From assembly GCF_010894405.1 (NCBI RefSeq), contig NZ_JAAIYA010000027.1, forward strand, positions 1-58,504: a stretch of 58,504 nucleotides of DNA, in the 5' to 3' direction. Positions 43,001-50,948 of the stretch are shown in pieces; position 1 is the stretch's first letter; the number at the start of each line of letters is the position of its first letter. The stretch is from Pyxidicoccus caerfyrddinensis (lineage in GTDB: Bacteria > Myxococcota > Myxococcia > Myxococcales > Myxococcaceae). The notes under the pieces are model-generated. The model did no database searches. It had not been told where the DNA came from and saw only the letters and a list, made by a program, of their open reading frames with translations. Made by a program: the position numbers and the translations under genes.

Positions 43001-43572
43001 CGACGAGCGCGAACCTCGGCAACATGGTCAGCATGGCGGCGGCGTCGCTGTTCCTGCCCTTCCTCCCGCTGCTGGCGGGGCAGATCCTCCTCAACAACTT
43101 CCTCTCGGACATCCCCGCCGTGGGGCTGGCGGGGGACAGCGTGGACCCGGAGCTGATGGAGCGGCCGCGGCGGTGGAACATGCGCCTCATCGGGCGCTTC
43201 ATGGTGGCCTTCGGGCTGCTGAGCGCCGTCTTCGACTTCCTCACCTTCGGCGCGCTCCTGCGCTTCTTCCGGGCCAGCCCGGAGCTGTTCCGCACCGGCT
43301 GGTTCATCGAGTCGCTGCTGACGGAGCTGGTGATTGCGCTGGTGGTGCGCACGCGGCGGCCCTTCTACCGCAGCCGACCCGGCACGCTGCTGCTCGTCAC
43401 CACGGCGGCCGTCATCGCGCTCACGTTCCTGCTGCCATTCCTCCCCTTCGCGGGAGCGCTCGGCTTCGTGCGGCCTCCGGGGACGCTGCTGCTCGCCATC
43501 GTCGCCGTCACCGGCCTCTACGTCGCGGCGGCGGAGCAGGCGAAGAAGGGCTTCTTCCGCGCGGAGACGTGA
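40075..43572 (+). CDS. Fusion: flippase-like (LPG synthase TM/UPF0104) domain + Mg-importing-type P-ATPase
   Basis: 1165 residues from a GTG at 40075. Residues about 10-325 form a multi-pass domain of the lysylphosphatidylglycerol synthase TM/UPF0104 type (FAKLFIDQALPSAGISGAAL, LARTLGVVPGGLGTFEAAS). From about 335 a complete P-type ATPase follows: TVEEAARRRELYGDNAL, TGES, LSPELLPAILNVNLSAGSQAMA, DKTGTLT with Asp657, GDGVNDAPAM and the C-terminal TM bundle. LSPELLPAI and the RLSAIENLGSMD stretch are those of MgtA/P3B ATPases. There is no stop or start between the parts. It may couple Mg transport to lipid handling; alternatively the first domain is a structural partner. Embedded between NRPS cluster parts. 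Confidence 0.87.
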   Translation: MSGRHVPLRRDWRKWGFGLALLAAVIVVVARASEEREFARLLKESAPAWLLVAALLQAATYLSQSAVWLAVLRRTRFRVPLGALYSLSFAKLFIDQALPSAGISGAALIVHGLERRGVGRGPVMACVVVETMTNYTAQILALLVALGLADFLGEARTLVWMATGVLVALSGALIAFLLSLSRGTRTDRPPRGFARIPGARTLLRAISEAPPGLAHSPRVLTEATGFNFVIHLLDAATLWALLRSIGVDAAPTGVFTAFMLSTLARTLGVVPGGLGTFEAASTGTLALMGVPLAAAFSATVLFRGFSFYLPLVPGLLLSRGELREQREADRGPAIERYWALSPQALLDALRTTPDGLTVEEAARRRELYGDNALEEARRPSRLRVVWLQLKSPLVLLLVVAAVISAFTGDWTDAVIVLAIVLGSVLLGYSREYKAQATIARLRERIALGVKVLRGGHASTVPLADVVPGDVVLLSAGSMVPADARVLEATDLFVSQAVLTGESFPVEKRPGVAAPEAALAERDNCVFRGTHVRNGQGRCLVVATGRSTAFGGIAGRLALRAPETEFDRGLRQFGYVLLTTMVVMVLVVVAANVLLNRPPVETLLFSLALAVGLSPELLPAILNVNLSAGSQAMAARGVLVRRLSAIENLGSMDVLCTDKTGTLTEGVVSLEGAYDASGARSEDVLALASLNAGLQAGVSNPLDEAILRARQLAPGAADKLGEIPYDFVRKRLSVIVRRGDDVRLVTKGAFTQVLESCTRMTDGAPLDTQLRAELQRRVDAWGAQGIRILALAVRPIEPRERYAREDEHALTFVGFLAFSDQAKEGAREAILELSRMGVDIKLITGDSRRVAEHVAREVGLGTTRVLTGAQLHQLSDEALWHQAERAELFVEVDPTQKERIILALKKQGHVVGFLGDGVNDAPAMHAADASISVERAADVAREAADFVLLQRHLDVVRRGIDEGRRTFANTLKYILTTTSANLGNMVSMAAASLFLPFLPLLAGQILLNNFLSDIPAVGLAGDSVDPELMERPRRWNMRLIGRFMVAFGLLSAVFDFLTFGALLRFFRASPELFRTGWFIESLLTELVIALVVRTRRPFYRSRPGTLLLVTTAAVIALTFLLPFLPFAGALGFVRPPGTLLLAIVAVTGLYVAAAEQAKKGFFRAET

Positions 43573-43695
43573 GGCCGGCCGAGGTCCACCGATGGCGCTC
43601 GCCGCGCCAGACTCCGGGTGTGTCTTGGGATACCACATTTGCTCGCAAGTCCGGTGTTGATAGCCTCCAGCGTCCGAGCTTCACAGGAGCCACCC

Positions 43696-43959
43696 TTGAG
43701 CACCCTCATCGCGTCCCCGACCCCCTCCCTGGAGCAGCGGCTCGCCGGCTACTGGTGCGAGCTGCTCGGCGTGGACTCCGTGGCGCCGAAGGACCACTTC
43801 TTCGAGATGGGCGGCAACTCGCTGCTCGCGACCAACCTGGCCAACCTCATCGAGGACGAGCTGGGCGTGCGCCCGGAGATGGGCGAGCTGGTCGGCACCC
43901 TGGAAGAGGCCGTCTGCGCCTGCGACGCCCTGCTCAAGGCGCTGCACGCCTCGAGCTGA
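43696..43959 (+). CDS. Free-standing peptidyl carrier protein
   Basis: 87 residues. DHFFEMGGNSLLATNLANLIE contains the phosphopantetheine-attachment Ser in GGNS (about residue 42). I chose the TTG at 43696 because AGGAG lies six bases before it and the usual carrier helix 1 (LEQRLAGYWCELLGV) follows at the expected distance; an ATG at 43618 would add 26 residues without similarity. A carrier protein outside a multimodular NRPS usually holds an amino or fatty acyl group for tailoring, here perhaps by the neighbouring desaturase or acyl-CoA dehydrogenase. Convergent with the desaturase (19 bp apart). Confidence 0.85.
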   Translation: MSTLIASPTPSLEQRLAGYWCELLGVDSVAPKDHFFEMGGNSLLATNLANLIEDELGVRPEMGELVGTLEEAVCACDALLKALHASS

Positions 43960-43977
43960 CGGCTCCGCCCAGGGGCC

Positions 43978-44976
43978 CTACCCCACGAGCAGGTTGCGCT
44001 CCGCGGACTCCTCGGGCGGCGGCGGCGGCGCGGCGGCGGTGGCCTTGCGGTGCAGCAGGGGCCGGCGGCGGTACAGGAAGCCGACGATGGCGGGCACCGG
44101 GGACACGACGCGCTCCACCGAGTCCAGCGCGGCGGCGTGCTCGCGGCGCACCACCGGCATGCGGCTCCAGTGCGTCTGCGGCCGCAGATGGTGCTCCTGG
44201 TGGTGGCCGTCGTTGAAGGTGAGCAGGTTGTAGAGCCGCCCGTAGTGGCTCACCGAGTCCGTGTACCGACTCTCGGGCACCGCGCCGTAGTGCTCGTAGT
44301 AGTTCTGCACGTTCACCAGCGCGAGCGACAGGTAGAAGGCCGGCACGTAGCACACCAGCGTCCACTTCCAGGACAGGGCAAGGAACACGCCCAGCCCCAC
44401 GACGTGGGCCACCCTGTCCAGCCGCACCTGCCGCAGCTCCCGCGCTCGCCGCACCGGGTCCTTCGTGGCCAGCTCATGCAGGGCCTGCTCATGCGGTCCC
44501 ACGCCCCACAGCCGCCACACCGCCAGCACGTTGCGCGCGGTGCCCAGCAGCGAGTGGAGCGCCCCGCCGAAGGCGTAGTGCCACACGCTGTCGTGCTCGC
44601 CGCCCCGCCCGTCCTCGAAGGTGGAGGACCTGTCCCGCGAGTGCCCGTCCGCCGCCTTGCGGTCGTTGTTGTATCGGTGGTGGTTGCGCACGTGCGTGAG
44701 CTGGTACGCCTGCACCGACTGGCCGATGTTCAGCGAGTTGAGCATCGACACCGCCGCGTTGAGCCACCGCGACTCGAACCACGGGGTGTGGGTGAAGAGG
44801 TGGGAGATGATGATGATGTTGTACGTCATCATGAAGACCAGGAGCGCGAAGCCCCCCACCCGTTGAAGGACGGAGGCGTGCTCCCAGCCCGCGGCCAGCC
44901 ACAACATCATCCCCGTCTGCACGACGCTCAACGCGAGCATCACCGCGTCCAGCGGGGAGTTCTTCCAGACCTTCAT
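43978..44976 (-). CDS. Membrane fatty-acid desaturase/hydroxylase family protein
   Basis: 332 residues from the ATG at 44976. Four membrane segments in two pairs and the histidine boxes of the family: HLFTH (HxxxH), HVRNHH (HxxxHH) and GHHQEHH (HxxHH), which bind a diiron centre. This class desaturates or hydroxylates acyl chains, sometimes on a carrier protein. The tail (TAAAPPPPPEESAE) is low-complexity. It begins 29 bp after the amidinotransferase and is very likely co-transcribed with it. Target in this cluster may be a lipid tail or a carrier-bound amino acid; not determinable. Confidence 0.85.
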   Translation of the reverse strand: MKVWKNSPLDAVMLALSVVQTGMMLWLAAGWEHASVLQRVGGFALLVFMMTYNIIIISHLFTHTPWFESRWLNAAVSMLNSLNIGQSVQAYQLTHVRNHHRYNNDRKAADGHSRDRSSTFEDGRGGEHDSVWHYAFGGALHSLLGTARNVLAVWRLWGVGPHEQALHELATKDPVRRARELRQVRLDRVAHVVGLGVFLALSWKWTLVCYVPAFYLSLALVNVQNYYEHYGAVPESRYTDSVSHYGRLYNLLTFNDGHHQEHHLRPQTHWSRMPVVRREHAAALDSVERVVSPVPAIVGFLYRRRPLLHRKATAAAPPPPPEESAERNLLVG

Positions 44977-45005
44977 CGCGAGGACCCCAAGCGTGGGCGA
45001 ACGGC

Positions 45006-46082
45006 CTAGAAGTAGGACTGGAGGTGGCCCTTGCGGCGGACGTCCAGCGTGGCGCAGTGGAACGAGCCACCGAACGAGTTGAAGTTGCGGAAGTTGCAGA
45101 GGACGGGCTTGAAGCCCCACTTCTTGAACGACGCAATCATCGGCTCGTCGGAGCGCTCCACCACGACGCGCTGCTCGTCGAGCATGATGACGTTCATGTT
45201 GATCCACTTGCTCGTCATGTAGAGCGTGTGTTCGGGCGGCATGATGGGCTTGGGCGCGCGAAACACGTCCCAGCCCTTGAACAGCTCCGGCACCTTCGTT
45301 ACGCGCTCCGGGTTGATGAGCAGCTTGCCCGGCGCCAGTGGCACCAGCGTCGCGTCGATGTGCATCGGGTGCGGGTCATCGAACTCGAAGACATGGATAC
45401 GGTACTCGGGGCCGATGTGGCGGCGCAGCCACTCGATTCCGAAGCTGTTCGTGACGTTGCTGCGCTGCGCGAAGATGTCCTTGCCGCAGCGGATGAAGTC
45501 CGCGGCGTCGAAGGTGGGCTCGAACTCGCTGATGACGGAGCGGAACGGCCCGCCGTCGTGCGCCTCCGTCCAGTCATAGTCGTACAGCTCGTCCTTCAGC
45601 TCCGGCTTGGGGCCCGCGCTCCAGCGCGCGCCGCCGTGGAAGTACTCCTTGAGCAGCGGCCGGTACGAGGACGTCTCGTAGTAGCGCGAGCGCCACGCCA
45701 TGGGGCACTCGATGATGTCGTTGCCCACCACCAGCAGCAAGTCACGGGGCATGGCGGCGTACAGGCCGGTGCTCGTCCAGCCCGGCGCGCCGTACGCCTT
45801 GAGCTGGTCCACCGGCTCCGGGCGGCGGACCTTCACGCCCTCCGCCTCCAGGATGTGGACGAACTCCTCCAGGTCCTTCTTCGCCGCCGCAATCTGCTCG
45901 GCCGGGAAGGGCTTGCCCGCGTGCTTCCGGAAGAAGTCGTGCTGGTCCTCGGGCAGCGTCGCCTTCAGCGCGATGTGCGAGGGCGGGACGGTGGCCCCAT
46001 CCACGATGCCCACGATGACTTCTTCCAGGAGGTCCCACTCGTTGTACGAGCTGACAGGGCACGCGGACTCGGTGGCGGACAT
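45006..46082 (-). CDS. Glycine amidinotransferase-type enzyme
   Basis: 358 residues from the ATG at 46082 (AAGGGA upstream). The catalytic triad of arginine:glycine amidinotransferases is complete and correctly spaced: Asp192 in EPTFDAADF, His241 in HPMHIDATL and Cys343 in GGSFHCATLDVRR; distances 49 and 102 compare with 49 and 104 in the human enzyme. MRRDLLLVVGNDIIECPMAWRSRYYE also matches. It moves the amidino group of arginine to a primary amine, leaving ornithine. In a biosynthetic cluster this makes guanidino building blocks, as in the cylindrospermopsin pathway (CyrA). The acceptor here is unknown. Operon with the desaturase. Confidence 0.92.
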   Translation of the reverse strand: MSATESACPVSSYNEWDLLEEVIVGIVDGATVPPSHIALKATLPEDQHDFFRKHAGKPFPAEQIAAAKKDLEEFVHILEAEGVKVRRPEPVDQLKAYGAPGWTSTGLYAAMPRDLLLVVGNDIIECPMAWRSRYYETSSYRPLLKEYFHGGARWSAGPKPELKDELYDYDWTEAHDGGPFRSVISEFEPTFDAADFIRCGKDIFAQRSNVTNSFGIEWLRRHIGPEYRIHVFEFDDPHPMHIDATLVPLAPGKLLINPERVTKVPELFKGWDVFRAPKPIMPPEHTLYMTSKWINMNVIMLDEQRVVVERSDEPMIASFKKWGFKPVLCNFRNFNSFGGSFHCATLDVRRKGHLQSYF

Positions 46083-46264
46083 TGGCTGGGTTCCCTTCTC
46101 GCGCCCGGGCGCGAGCCGATGCTTGGACCCTGGCTCACGAGACATCCCCGTGAATCAAGATTCGACCGTGAGACATATCATCCACGAAAACCCGCCCTAA
46201 CGTGAAGCGGCCTCCCTCTCTCCACCTCTTGTGACTCGTGGCGCGACGCGCCAGCGACGCACCG

Positions 46265-47416
46265 TCACAGTGCGAGCATGCTGGCGATGATTTCCTTCAT
46301 GACCTCGGAGGTCCCCCCGCCGATGGTGAGCATGCGCACATCGCGCCAGGCGCGGGCGACGTGCGTCTCCTCGACGTAGCCCAGCCCGCCGTAGAACTGC
46401 TGGCAGTCGTAGGCGACCCGCTGGGCCAGCTCGGTGGTGAGGAGCTTGGCCATGGAAATCTCCTTCACCGGCTTCACCTTCTGCCGGCGCTTGCGCTCGT
46501 AGAGGTCCACCGCGTGGTAGGTGAGCTGCCGCGCCGCTTCCACCAGGGTGAGGTGGTCCACGAACTTGTGGCGCCACACCTGGAAGTCCACCAGCCGCTC
46601 GCCAAAGGCCTTGCGCTCGCGGCCGTAGCGGATGGCCTCGCGCAGCAGCACGTCCATCACCGCCACGGTGTTGACGGCCGTCACCAGCCGCTCGGCGTGG
46701 AAGCTGTTCATGATGAGGGAGAAGCCGTCGTTCTCCCGGCCCAGCACGTAGCGCGCGGGGATGCGGCAGTCCTCGAAGAAGAGGATGGCCATGTCCGAGG
46801 AGCGCTGCCCCACCTTCTCCAGCTTCTTCGAGACCTGGAAGCCCTTCACGTCCGTGGGGCACGTCACCAGGGAGATGCCGGTGGGGCCCTCGCCGCCGGT
46901 GCGCACGGCCAGGACGAGGAAGTCCGCGCGGGCGCCGTTGGTAATCCACATCTTGGAGCCGTTGAGGACGTAGTCGTCCCCGTCGCGCCGCGCCTTGGTA
47001 CTCAGGCGCGCCAGGTCCGAGCCCGCGCCCGGCTCGCTCATGGCCAGTGCGGCGATGCGCTCGCCCGCGAGCGCGGGGGCGAGGAACTCGCGCTTCTGCT
47101 CGTCGGTGCCCACCTCGTTGATGACGGGCGTGGCCATCTGCCCCTGCACCATCAGCGACATGCTGACGCCGCCATTCTGGCTGCGCGCCAGCTCCTCGGC
47201 GAAGACGGTGACGTACCAGGAGTCCAGCCCGCTGCCGCCGTACTTCGGGTCATGGTCGATGCCGAAGAAGCCCAGCTCGCCGCACTTCTTGTAGACCTCG
47301 CGCGGGAAGTGGCCCGCGCGGTCCCACTCCAGCGCGTGCGGCGTCAGCTCCTTCTCGACGAACTGGCGCACCGTGCGGCGGAACGCCTCGTGCTCCGGGG
47401 TGAAGCGCGCATCCAT
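46265..47416 (-). CDS. Acyl-CoA dehydrogenase family protein
   Basis: 383 residues. FAD-binding LAMSEPGAGSDLARLSTKA and WITNGARADFLVLAV, middle domain, and C-terminal QQFYGGLGYVEETHVARAWRDVRMLTIGGGTSEV with the catalytic-base Glu position of the family filled. It abstracts alpha-beta hydrogens from an acyl thioester. In NRPS clusters such enzymes may act on carrier-bound amino acids (prolyl-PCP to pyrrole, or dehydro-amino acids); in central metabolism they act on CoA esters. Its proximity to a free PCP and an ornithine cyclodeaminase makes the former possible. It is 24 bp downstream of the DUF5916-like gene and shares its transcript. The 182 bp on its left hold the amidinotransferase promoter. 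Confidence 0.88.
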   Translation of the reverse strand: MDARFTPEHEAFRRTVRQFVEKELTPHALEWDRAGHFPREVYKKCGELGFFGIDHDPKYGGSGLDSWYVTVFAEELARSQNGGVSMSLMVQGQMATPVINEVGTDEQKREFLAPALAGERIAALAMSEPGAGSDLARLSTKARRDGDDYVLNGSKMWITNGARADFLVLAVRTGGEGPTGISLVTCPTDVKGFQVSKKLEKVGQRSSDMAILFFEDCRIPARYVLGRENDGFSLIMNSFHAERLVTAVNTVAVMDVLLREAIRYGRERKAFGERLVDFQVWRHKFVDHLTLVEAARQLTYHAVDLYERKRRQKVKPVKEISMAKLLTTELAQRVAYDCQQFYGGLGYVEETHVARAWRDVRMLTIGGGTSEVMKEIIASMLAL

Positions 47417-47440
47417 GGGGTTGTCTCCGGAGCGGGCGCT

Positions 47441-50020
47441 TCACGCGCCCCAGTAATAGCTCCACTTGAGCATCACCGCGTCCGTCGAAGGGCCGTCGAG
47501 CAACCGCTTCGGCCCCAGTGTCGCGGGGGCCACCTCTCCGACGGGCGTGGGCAGGCCCTGCTGCGTGTGCGAGTACACGAGGAAGAGCGTGGAGCCCAGC
47601 CGGTACTCCCACCGCGCCACGGCATTCACGTTCAGCGCCGTGTCATGGAAGTTGGCGCTGTCGAGCCGCACCGTCGGCTCCAGGGTGTCCAGGTCGATGC
47701 GCGAGCGGCCGTCCCCCGAGTCCGCCGTGAAGTAGCGCCCGTACACGCCATACGCCGTGAAGAGCTGCGCGTACCCCTGCAGCGTCAGCTTCGGCGAGAC
47801 AATCCACTGCTGCCGCAGCGTGAGGGACAGGTAGCGCGAGTCCAGGTCGCCGAGGAGGAAGTGGCTCTCGTCCTGCTGGGTCACGTAGCGCGGCCCGTGC
47901 CGCGCCCGCTCGCTGCCCACCTCCACGCGCGTCTGCAGCGCCGGGTGCGGCGTCATCACGGCGTACACGCTGGCCGCCCAGTCCGTGTGGGCGGGCAGCA
48001 CGGCCGTGGTCAGGCGGCGATTCACCCCCGCGCTGCCGCCCACGTACACCTGGCGCGTGGACTTCGTGTTGCCATAGATGCCGAGGTACGCCACGCCCGT
48101 GCGCTCCAGCGGGACACCCGTGCCGGCCAGCTCGCGCACGTCGTAGCCGCCCACGTCCAGGCTGCCCTGCACACCCAGCACGTCGAAGGAGGGCAGCAGC
48201 GAGTCCACGCTGAGGCTGGCGGACGTGCCGCGGTACACGCCCCGCCCGTCCGCCGTCCACTGCGGCTTCACGGTGAGGGTGGCGAAGAAGTCGTTCAGCG
48301 GCCCGAAGCCGTCCGGCTGCGCGTACATCAACTGGAAGCGCGGCGCCGTGGCGTTCTGCGTGCGCTGGAAGCCGATGGCATTCAGCTCCAGCTTCGGCAG
48401 CGCCAGGTCCAGGCCCACCTCCGGCCGGAAGCCCTTGCCGCCGAAGCGGCCCGCGCGCACGTAGCCGCCCGCGCCCATGTCCCCGCGCCGCAGCACCGTG
48501 CCGTCGCGCAGCAGCCGCTCCGGGGGCCCCGCCATGGCGCGCGACGCCGTCAGCAGGCCCAGCACACCCCACTGGCTGTCGCCCGTCTTCACGTCGAAGT
48601 CCAGCGCGCCCGCCAGCGAGCCCAGCGCCGTGCACGACGCCGGCGGCGGCCCCGAGGTGGGGGCCAGGTCCTCCGGCCGGCACGTCCCCTCGAAGGGCTG
48701 CGCCGAGGCAATCGAGCCGCCCACGCGAGAGCTCGTCCCCACCTTCGTGCGCGCCATCACCACCAGGAAGTTGGTGGTGGCCGTGGGAGAACCGGGCAGC
48801 TCCACGCCCGGGCCCAGGTGCAGCGGCCGGCTCGCGTCCAGGTGCAGCCCGCGGTCAGGAGTCGTCTCGTCCCGCTCCTGCCAGGGAGAGGTGACGAGCG
48901 CCTCCATGACGCCCACCTGCACACCCTTGCCCACCGTGCCCGTCATCTTCGCCGCGCCGAGGATGGGCGTCGCGAGGCCGATGCGCCGCGAGTAGAAGAG
49001 CGTCATCGGCGCCGTGTCCGACGTCATGCCCACCGGCTCGAACAGCTCCAGACCCTGCGTGAAGAAGGGCCGACGCTCCGGGTAGAAGGCCTCGAAGGTG
49101 CTGAGGTTGAGCAGGAGCTGGTCCGCCTCCACCTCGCCGAAGTCGGGGTTGAGCGTGGCGCTCAGCGTCAAGTCACTGGTGACGGCCGCCTTCGCATCCA
49201 GCCCCACGTCCAGCACCGGGCTGAGCAGCCGCGGCGTGGGCTGGTTGGGCGAGGAGAACTGCGGCCGCATCACCCCGCGAGCCGCCAGGTAGGGCCGCAC
49301 CTCCCAGCGCGCGTGTGGGCGCAGCGCTTCCATCCCGGTGAGGTGCCCCAGTCGCGACGCCACCGCGTTGGTGGTGCGCGGGTTCTCCACCGACTCGATT
49401 TCTTCGTTCTTCCGGCCGATGTCGCGGCGCACGGAGAAGCCCCACGTCTGCACCTGCGCCTGGGGAAACGGCAGCAGCGAGAGGGGAATGGCGTACTCGG
49501 CCACCCAGCCGTCCGGCGCGCGGCCCGCCGCCGCGTCCCAGACGCCGTCCCAGTTCTGCGTGTAGTTGCGGTCGTCGAAGTAGAGGCCGTCGCTCTGCAC
49601 GCCGCTGGCGCTCAGCGAGAACACCATGGCCGTGCGGTGGTCATGCGCCGAGTCGATGAGCAGGTGGACGCTGTCCGCGCGGGGAAGGCTGTCACGCCGA
49701 CCCAGCCGGTAGTCGATGAGCGCCGGCTCCGAGTCGTGCGCGTAGACCCCGACGTACAGTGTGTCGTCGTCGTAGAGGACGCGCAGCTCGGTGCGCTCGG
49801 TGGGCGTGGCGCCCGCCTTGGGGAAGCGCTGCACGAAGCCGTCGAACACGGGCGCCGTGCCCCACACCGCCTCATCCAGCTTCCCGTCCACGACGATGGC
49901 GCCCGGCGTGCGCGCCGCGCGGAGGAACTGCTCCCGACCAGGGCCCTCCAGCGCGGCCCAGGCCCCCGACCCACACAGCGCCAACAGCAGCGCTGCGGTC
50001 ACCCTCAAATGAGACAACAT
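47441..50020 (-). CDS. CBM9-like/DUF5916-type outer-membrane protein
   Basis: 859 residues from the ATG at 50020. Signal peptide MLSHLRVTAALLLALCGSGAWA. Then a carbohydrate-binding-family-9-like domain (VVDGKLDEAVWGTAPVFDGF, DDDTLYVGVYAHDSEP, IDSAHDHRTAMVFSLSASGVQSDG) up to about residue 230, followed by a long beta-strand region with NPDFGEVEADQLLLNLSTFEAFYPERRPFF (DUF5916 hallmark) to the C-terminus. Thought to be an outer-membrane protein; function in this family is not established. First gene of a leftward pair with the acyl-CoA dehydrogenase. Divergent from the haem-oxygenase-like gene. Confidence 0.82.
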   Translation of the reverse strand: MLSHLRVTAALLLALCGSGAWAALEGPGREQFLRAARTPGAIVVDGKLDEAVWGTAPVFDGFVQRFPKAGATPTERTELRVLYDDDTLYVGVYAHDSEPALIDYRLGRRDSLPRADSVHLLIDSAHDHRTAMVFSLSASGVQSDGLYFDDRNYTQNWDGVWDAAAGRAPDGWVAEYAIPLSLLPFPQAQVQTWGFSVRRDIGRKNEEIESVENPRTTNAVASRLGHLTGMEALRPHARWEVRPYLAARGVMRPQFSSPNQPTPRLLSPVLDVGLDAKAAVTSDLTLSATLNPDFGEVEADQLLLNLSTFEAFYPERRPFFTQGLELFEPVGMTSDTAPMTLFYSRRIGLATPILGAAKMTGTVGKGVQVGVMEALVTSPWQERDETTPDRGLHLDASRPLHLGPGVELPGSPTATTNFLVVMARTKVGTSSRVGGSIASAQPFEGTCRPEDLAPTSGPPPASCTALGSLAGALDFDVKTGDSQWGVLGLLTASRAMAGPPERLLRDGTVLRRGDMGAGGYVRAGRFGGKGFRPEVGLDLALPKLELNAIGFQRTQNATAPRFQLMYAQPDGFGPLNDFFATLTVKPQWTADGRGVYRGTSASLSVDSLLPSFDVLGVQGSLDVGGYDVRELAGTGVPLERTGVAYLGIYGNTKSTRQVYVGGSAGVNRRLTTAVLPAHTDWAASVYAVMTPHPALQTRVEVGSERARHGPRYVTQQDESHFLLGDLDSRYLSLTLRQQWIVSPKLTLQGYAQLFTAYGVYGRYFTADSGDGRSRIDLDTLEPTVRLDSANFHDTALNVNAVARWEYRLGSTLFLVYSHTQQGLPTPVGEVAPATLGPKRLLDGPSTDAVMLKWSYYWGA

Positions 50021-50042
50021 GGGCGGATTGATACCAGCTCTC

Positions 50043-50071
50043 TTGTCGCACACGCAAAGCGGGTCTAATTC
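50043..50071 (+). promoter_or_regulatory. Candidate promoter of the rightward HDO-MFS-NRPS operon
   Basis: TTGTCG (50043-50048) and TCTAAT (50064-50069, five of six to TATAAT) lie 15 bp apart in a comparatively AT-rich stretch (50020-50150); GATATC just beyond forms a small palindrome. The gene starts at 50179, implying a leader of about 100 bases. Confidence 0.3.
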
Positions 50072-50178
50072 TGATATCACGGTAAGCAGCAATCACTGGC
50101 CTGACATTGTTTTCTCCATTTTCAAGGACTACGATGTCGCGCCGTTGAGACTGCGGACCTCAAAGCCCTGGAGACGCC

Positions 50179-50841
50179 ATGCGGAACCAATCCATCGAGG
50201 CGGCGCTGAACAAGAATTCCAACCGCGAGCAGCTGCTCAAGCATCGCTTCTTCCAGATGGTGGATGAGCGCGCGCTGTCGAAGGACCATGCGGAGACGGT
50301 GCTCGGGCAGTGGTGGCACCCGATGCACTACTTTCCCAACTTCCTCGGCCGGCTGCTCGCCGCGTGTCCGCAGCTCGAGATGAAGACGGCTGTGTCCCAC
50401 ATCCTCGACCAGGAGGTCGGCGAGGGGGACCCGGCGAACGCGCACGAGCGCCTGTTCATCACGACGATGACGGACGCGGGCCTGGCGCGCGCGGCGGTGT
50501 CCGAGGCGGAGATGACGCCCGCGACCAAGCGCCTCATCGACGGCTACAAGCGCTCCACGGACGACTACCTCATCGGCCTGGGCTTCCTCTACGGCACGGA
50601 GGTGGCGGACCTCACCATGGTGGCGAAGCTGGGCAAGCTGCTGCGCCGCACCACCGGCCTCAAGTCGCTGCCGTGGGTGGACATCCACGTGAAGCAGGAG
50701 CCGGACCACGTCGAGACGGCGGGCCACACCGTGGGCCTCCAGTACACGGACGACGAGATGGCCACCATCGTCCGCGGCGCCGAGGAAATCTGGACGCTGT
50801 GGGTCGGCTTCTTCGAGGAGCTGCACAACCGCGTCGCCTGA
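50179..50841 (+). CDS. Haem-oxygenase-like/TenA-fold protein (iron-containing redox enzyme family)
   Basis: 220 residues; GGAGACGCC precedes the ATG. An all-helical fold with HRFFQMVDERALSKDHAETVLGQWWHPMHYFPNFLG, DQEVGEGDPANAHERLF, YGTEVADL, DIHVKQEPDH and GAEEIWTLWVGFFEEL. Glu/His/Asp residues at helix positions match the diiron (HDO/FDO) group that includes enzymes for N-oxygenation, C-C cleavage and alkene formation. I cannot prove all six ligands by eye. It leads the operon with the exporter and NRPS-2, so it probably modifies a building block or the peptide. Guanidine N-oxygenation or an amino-acid oxidation are possibilities. Confidence 0.75.
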   Translation: MRNQSIEAALNKNSNREQLLKHRFFQMVDERALSKDHAETVLGQWWHPMHYFPNFLGRLLAACPQLEMKTAVSHILDQEVGEGDPANAHERLFITTMTDAGLARAAVSEAEMTPATKRLIDGYKRSTDDYLIGLGFLYGTEVADLTMVAKLGKLLRRTTGLKSLPWVDIHVKQEPDHVETAGHTVGLQYTDDEMATIVRGAEEIWTLWVGFFEELHNRVA

Positions 50842-50906
50842 TGTCGCGCGATGCGTCAATGACTGACAGTCCGGGGAACAGCGGTGAGATGTTACAACCC
50901 TGGAAG

Positions 50907-50928
50907 CCCCGGGCAGGCCGTCCCGGGG
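50907..50928. terminator. Perfect GC hairpin before the MFS gene
   Basis: Arms CCCCGGG and CCCGGGG with an eight-base loop, between the HDO stop and the MFS start. No T-run. It ends 20 bases before the GTG at 50949, so it could attenuate transcription or mask the ribosome-binding site (GAGG). Confidence 0.35.
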
Positions 50929-50948
50929 TGAGGTAGAACGGGGCCACC

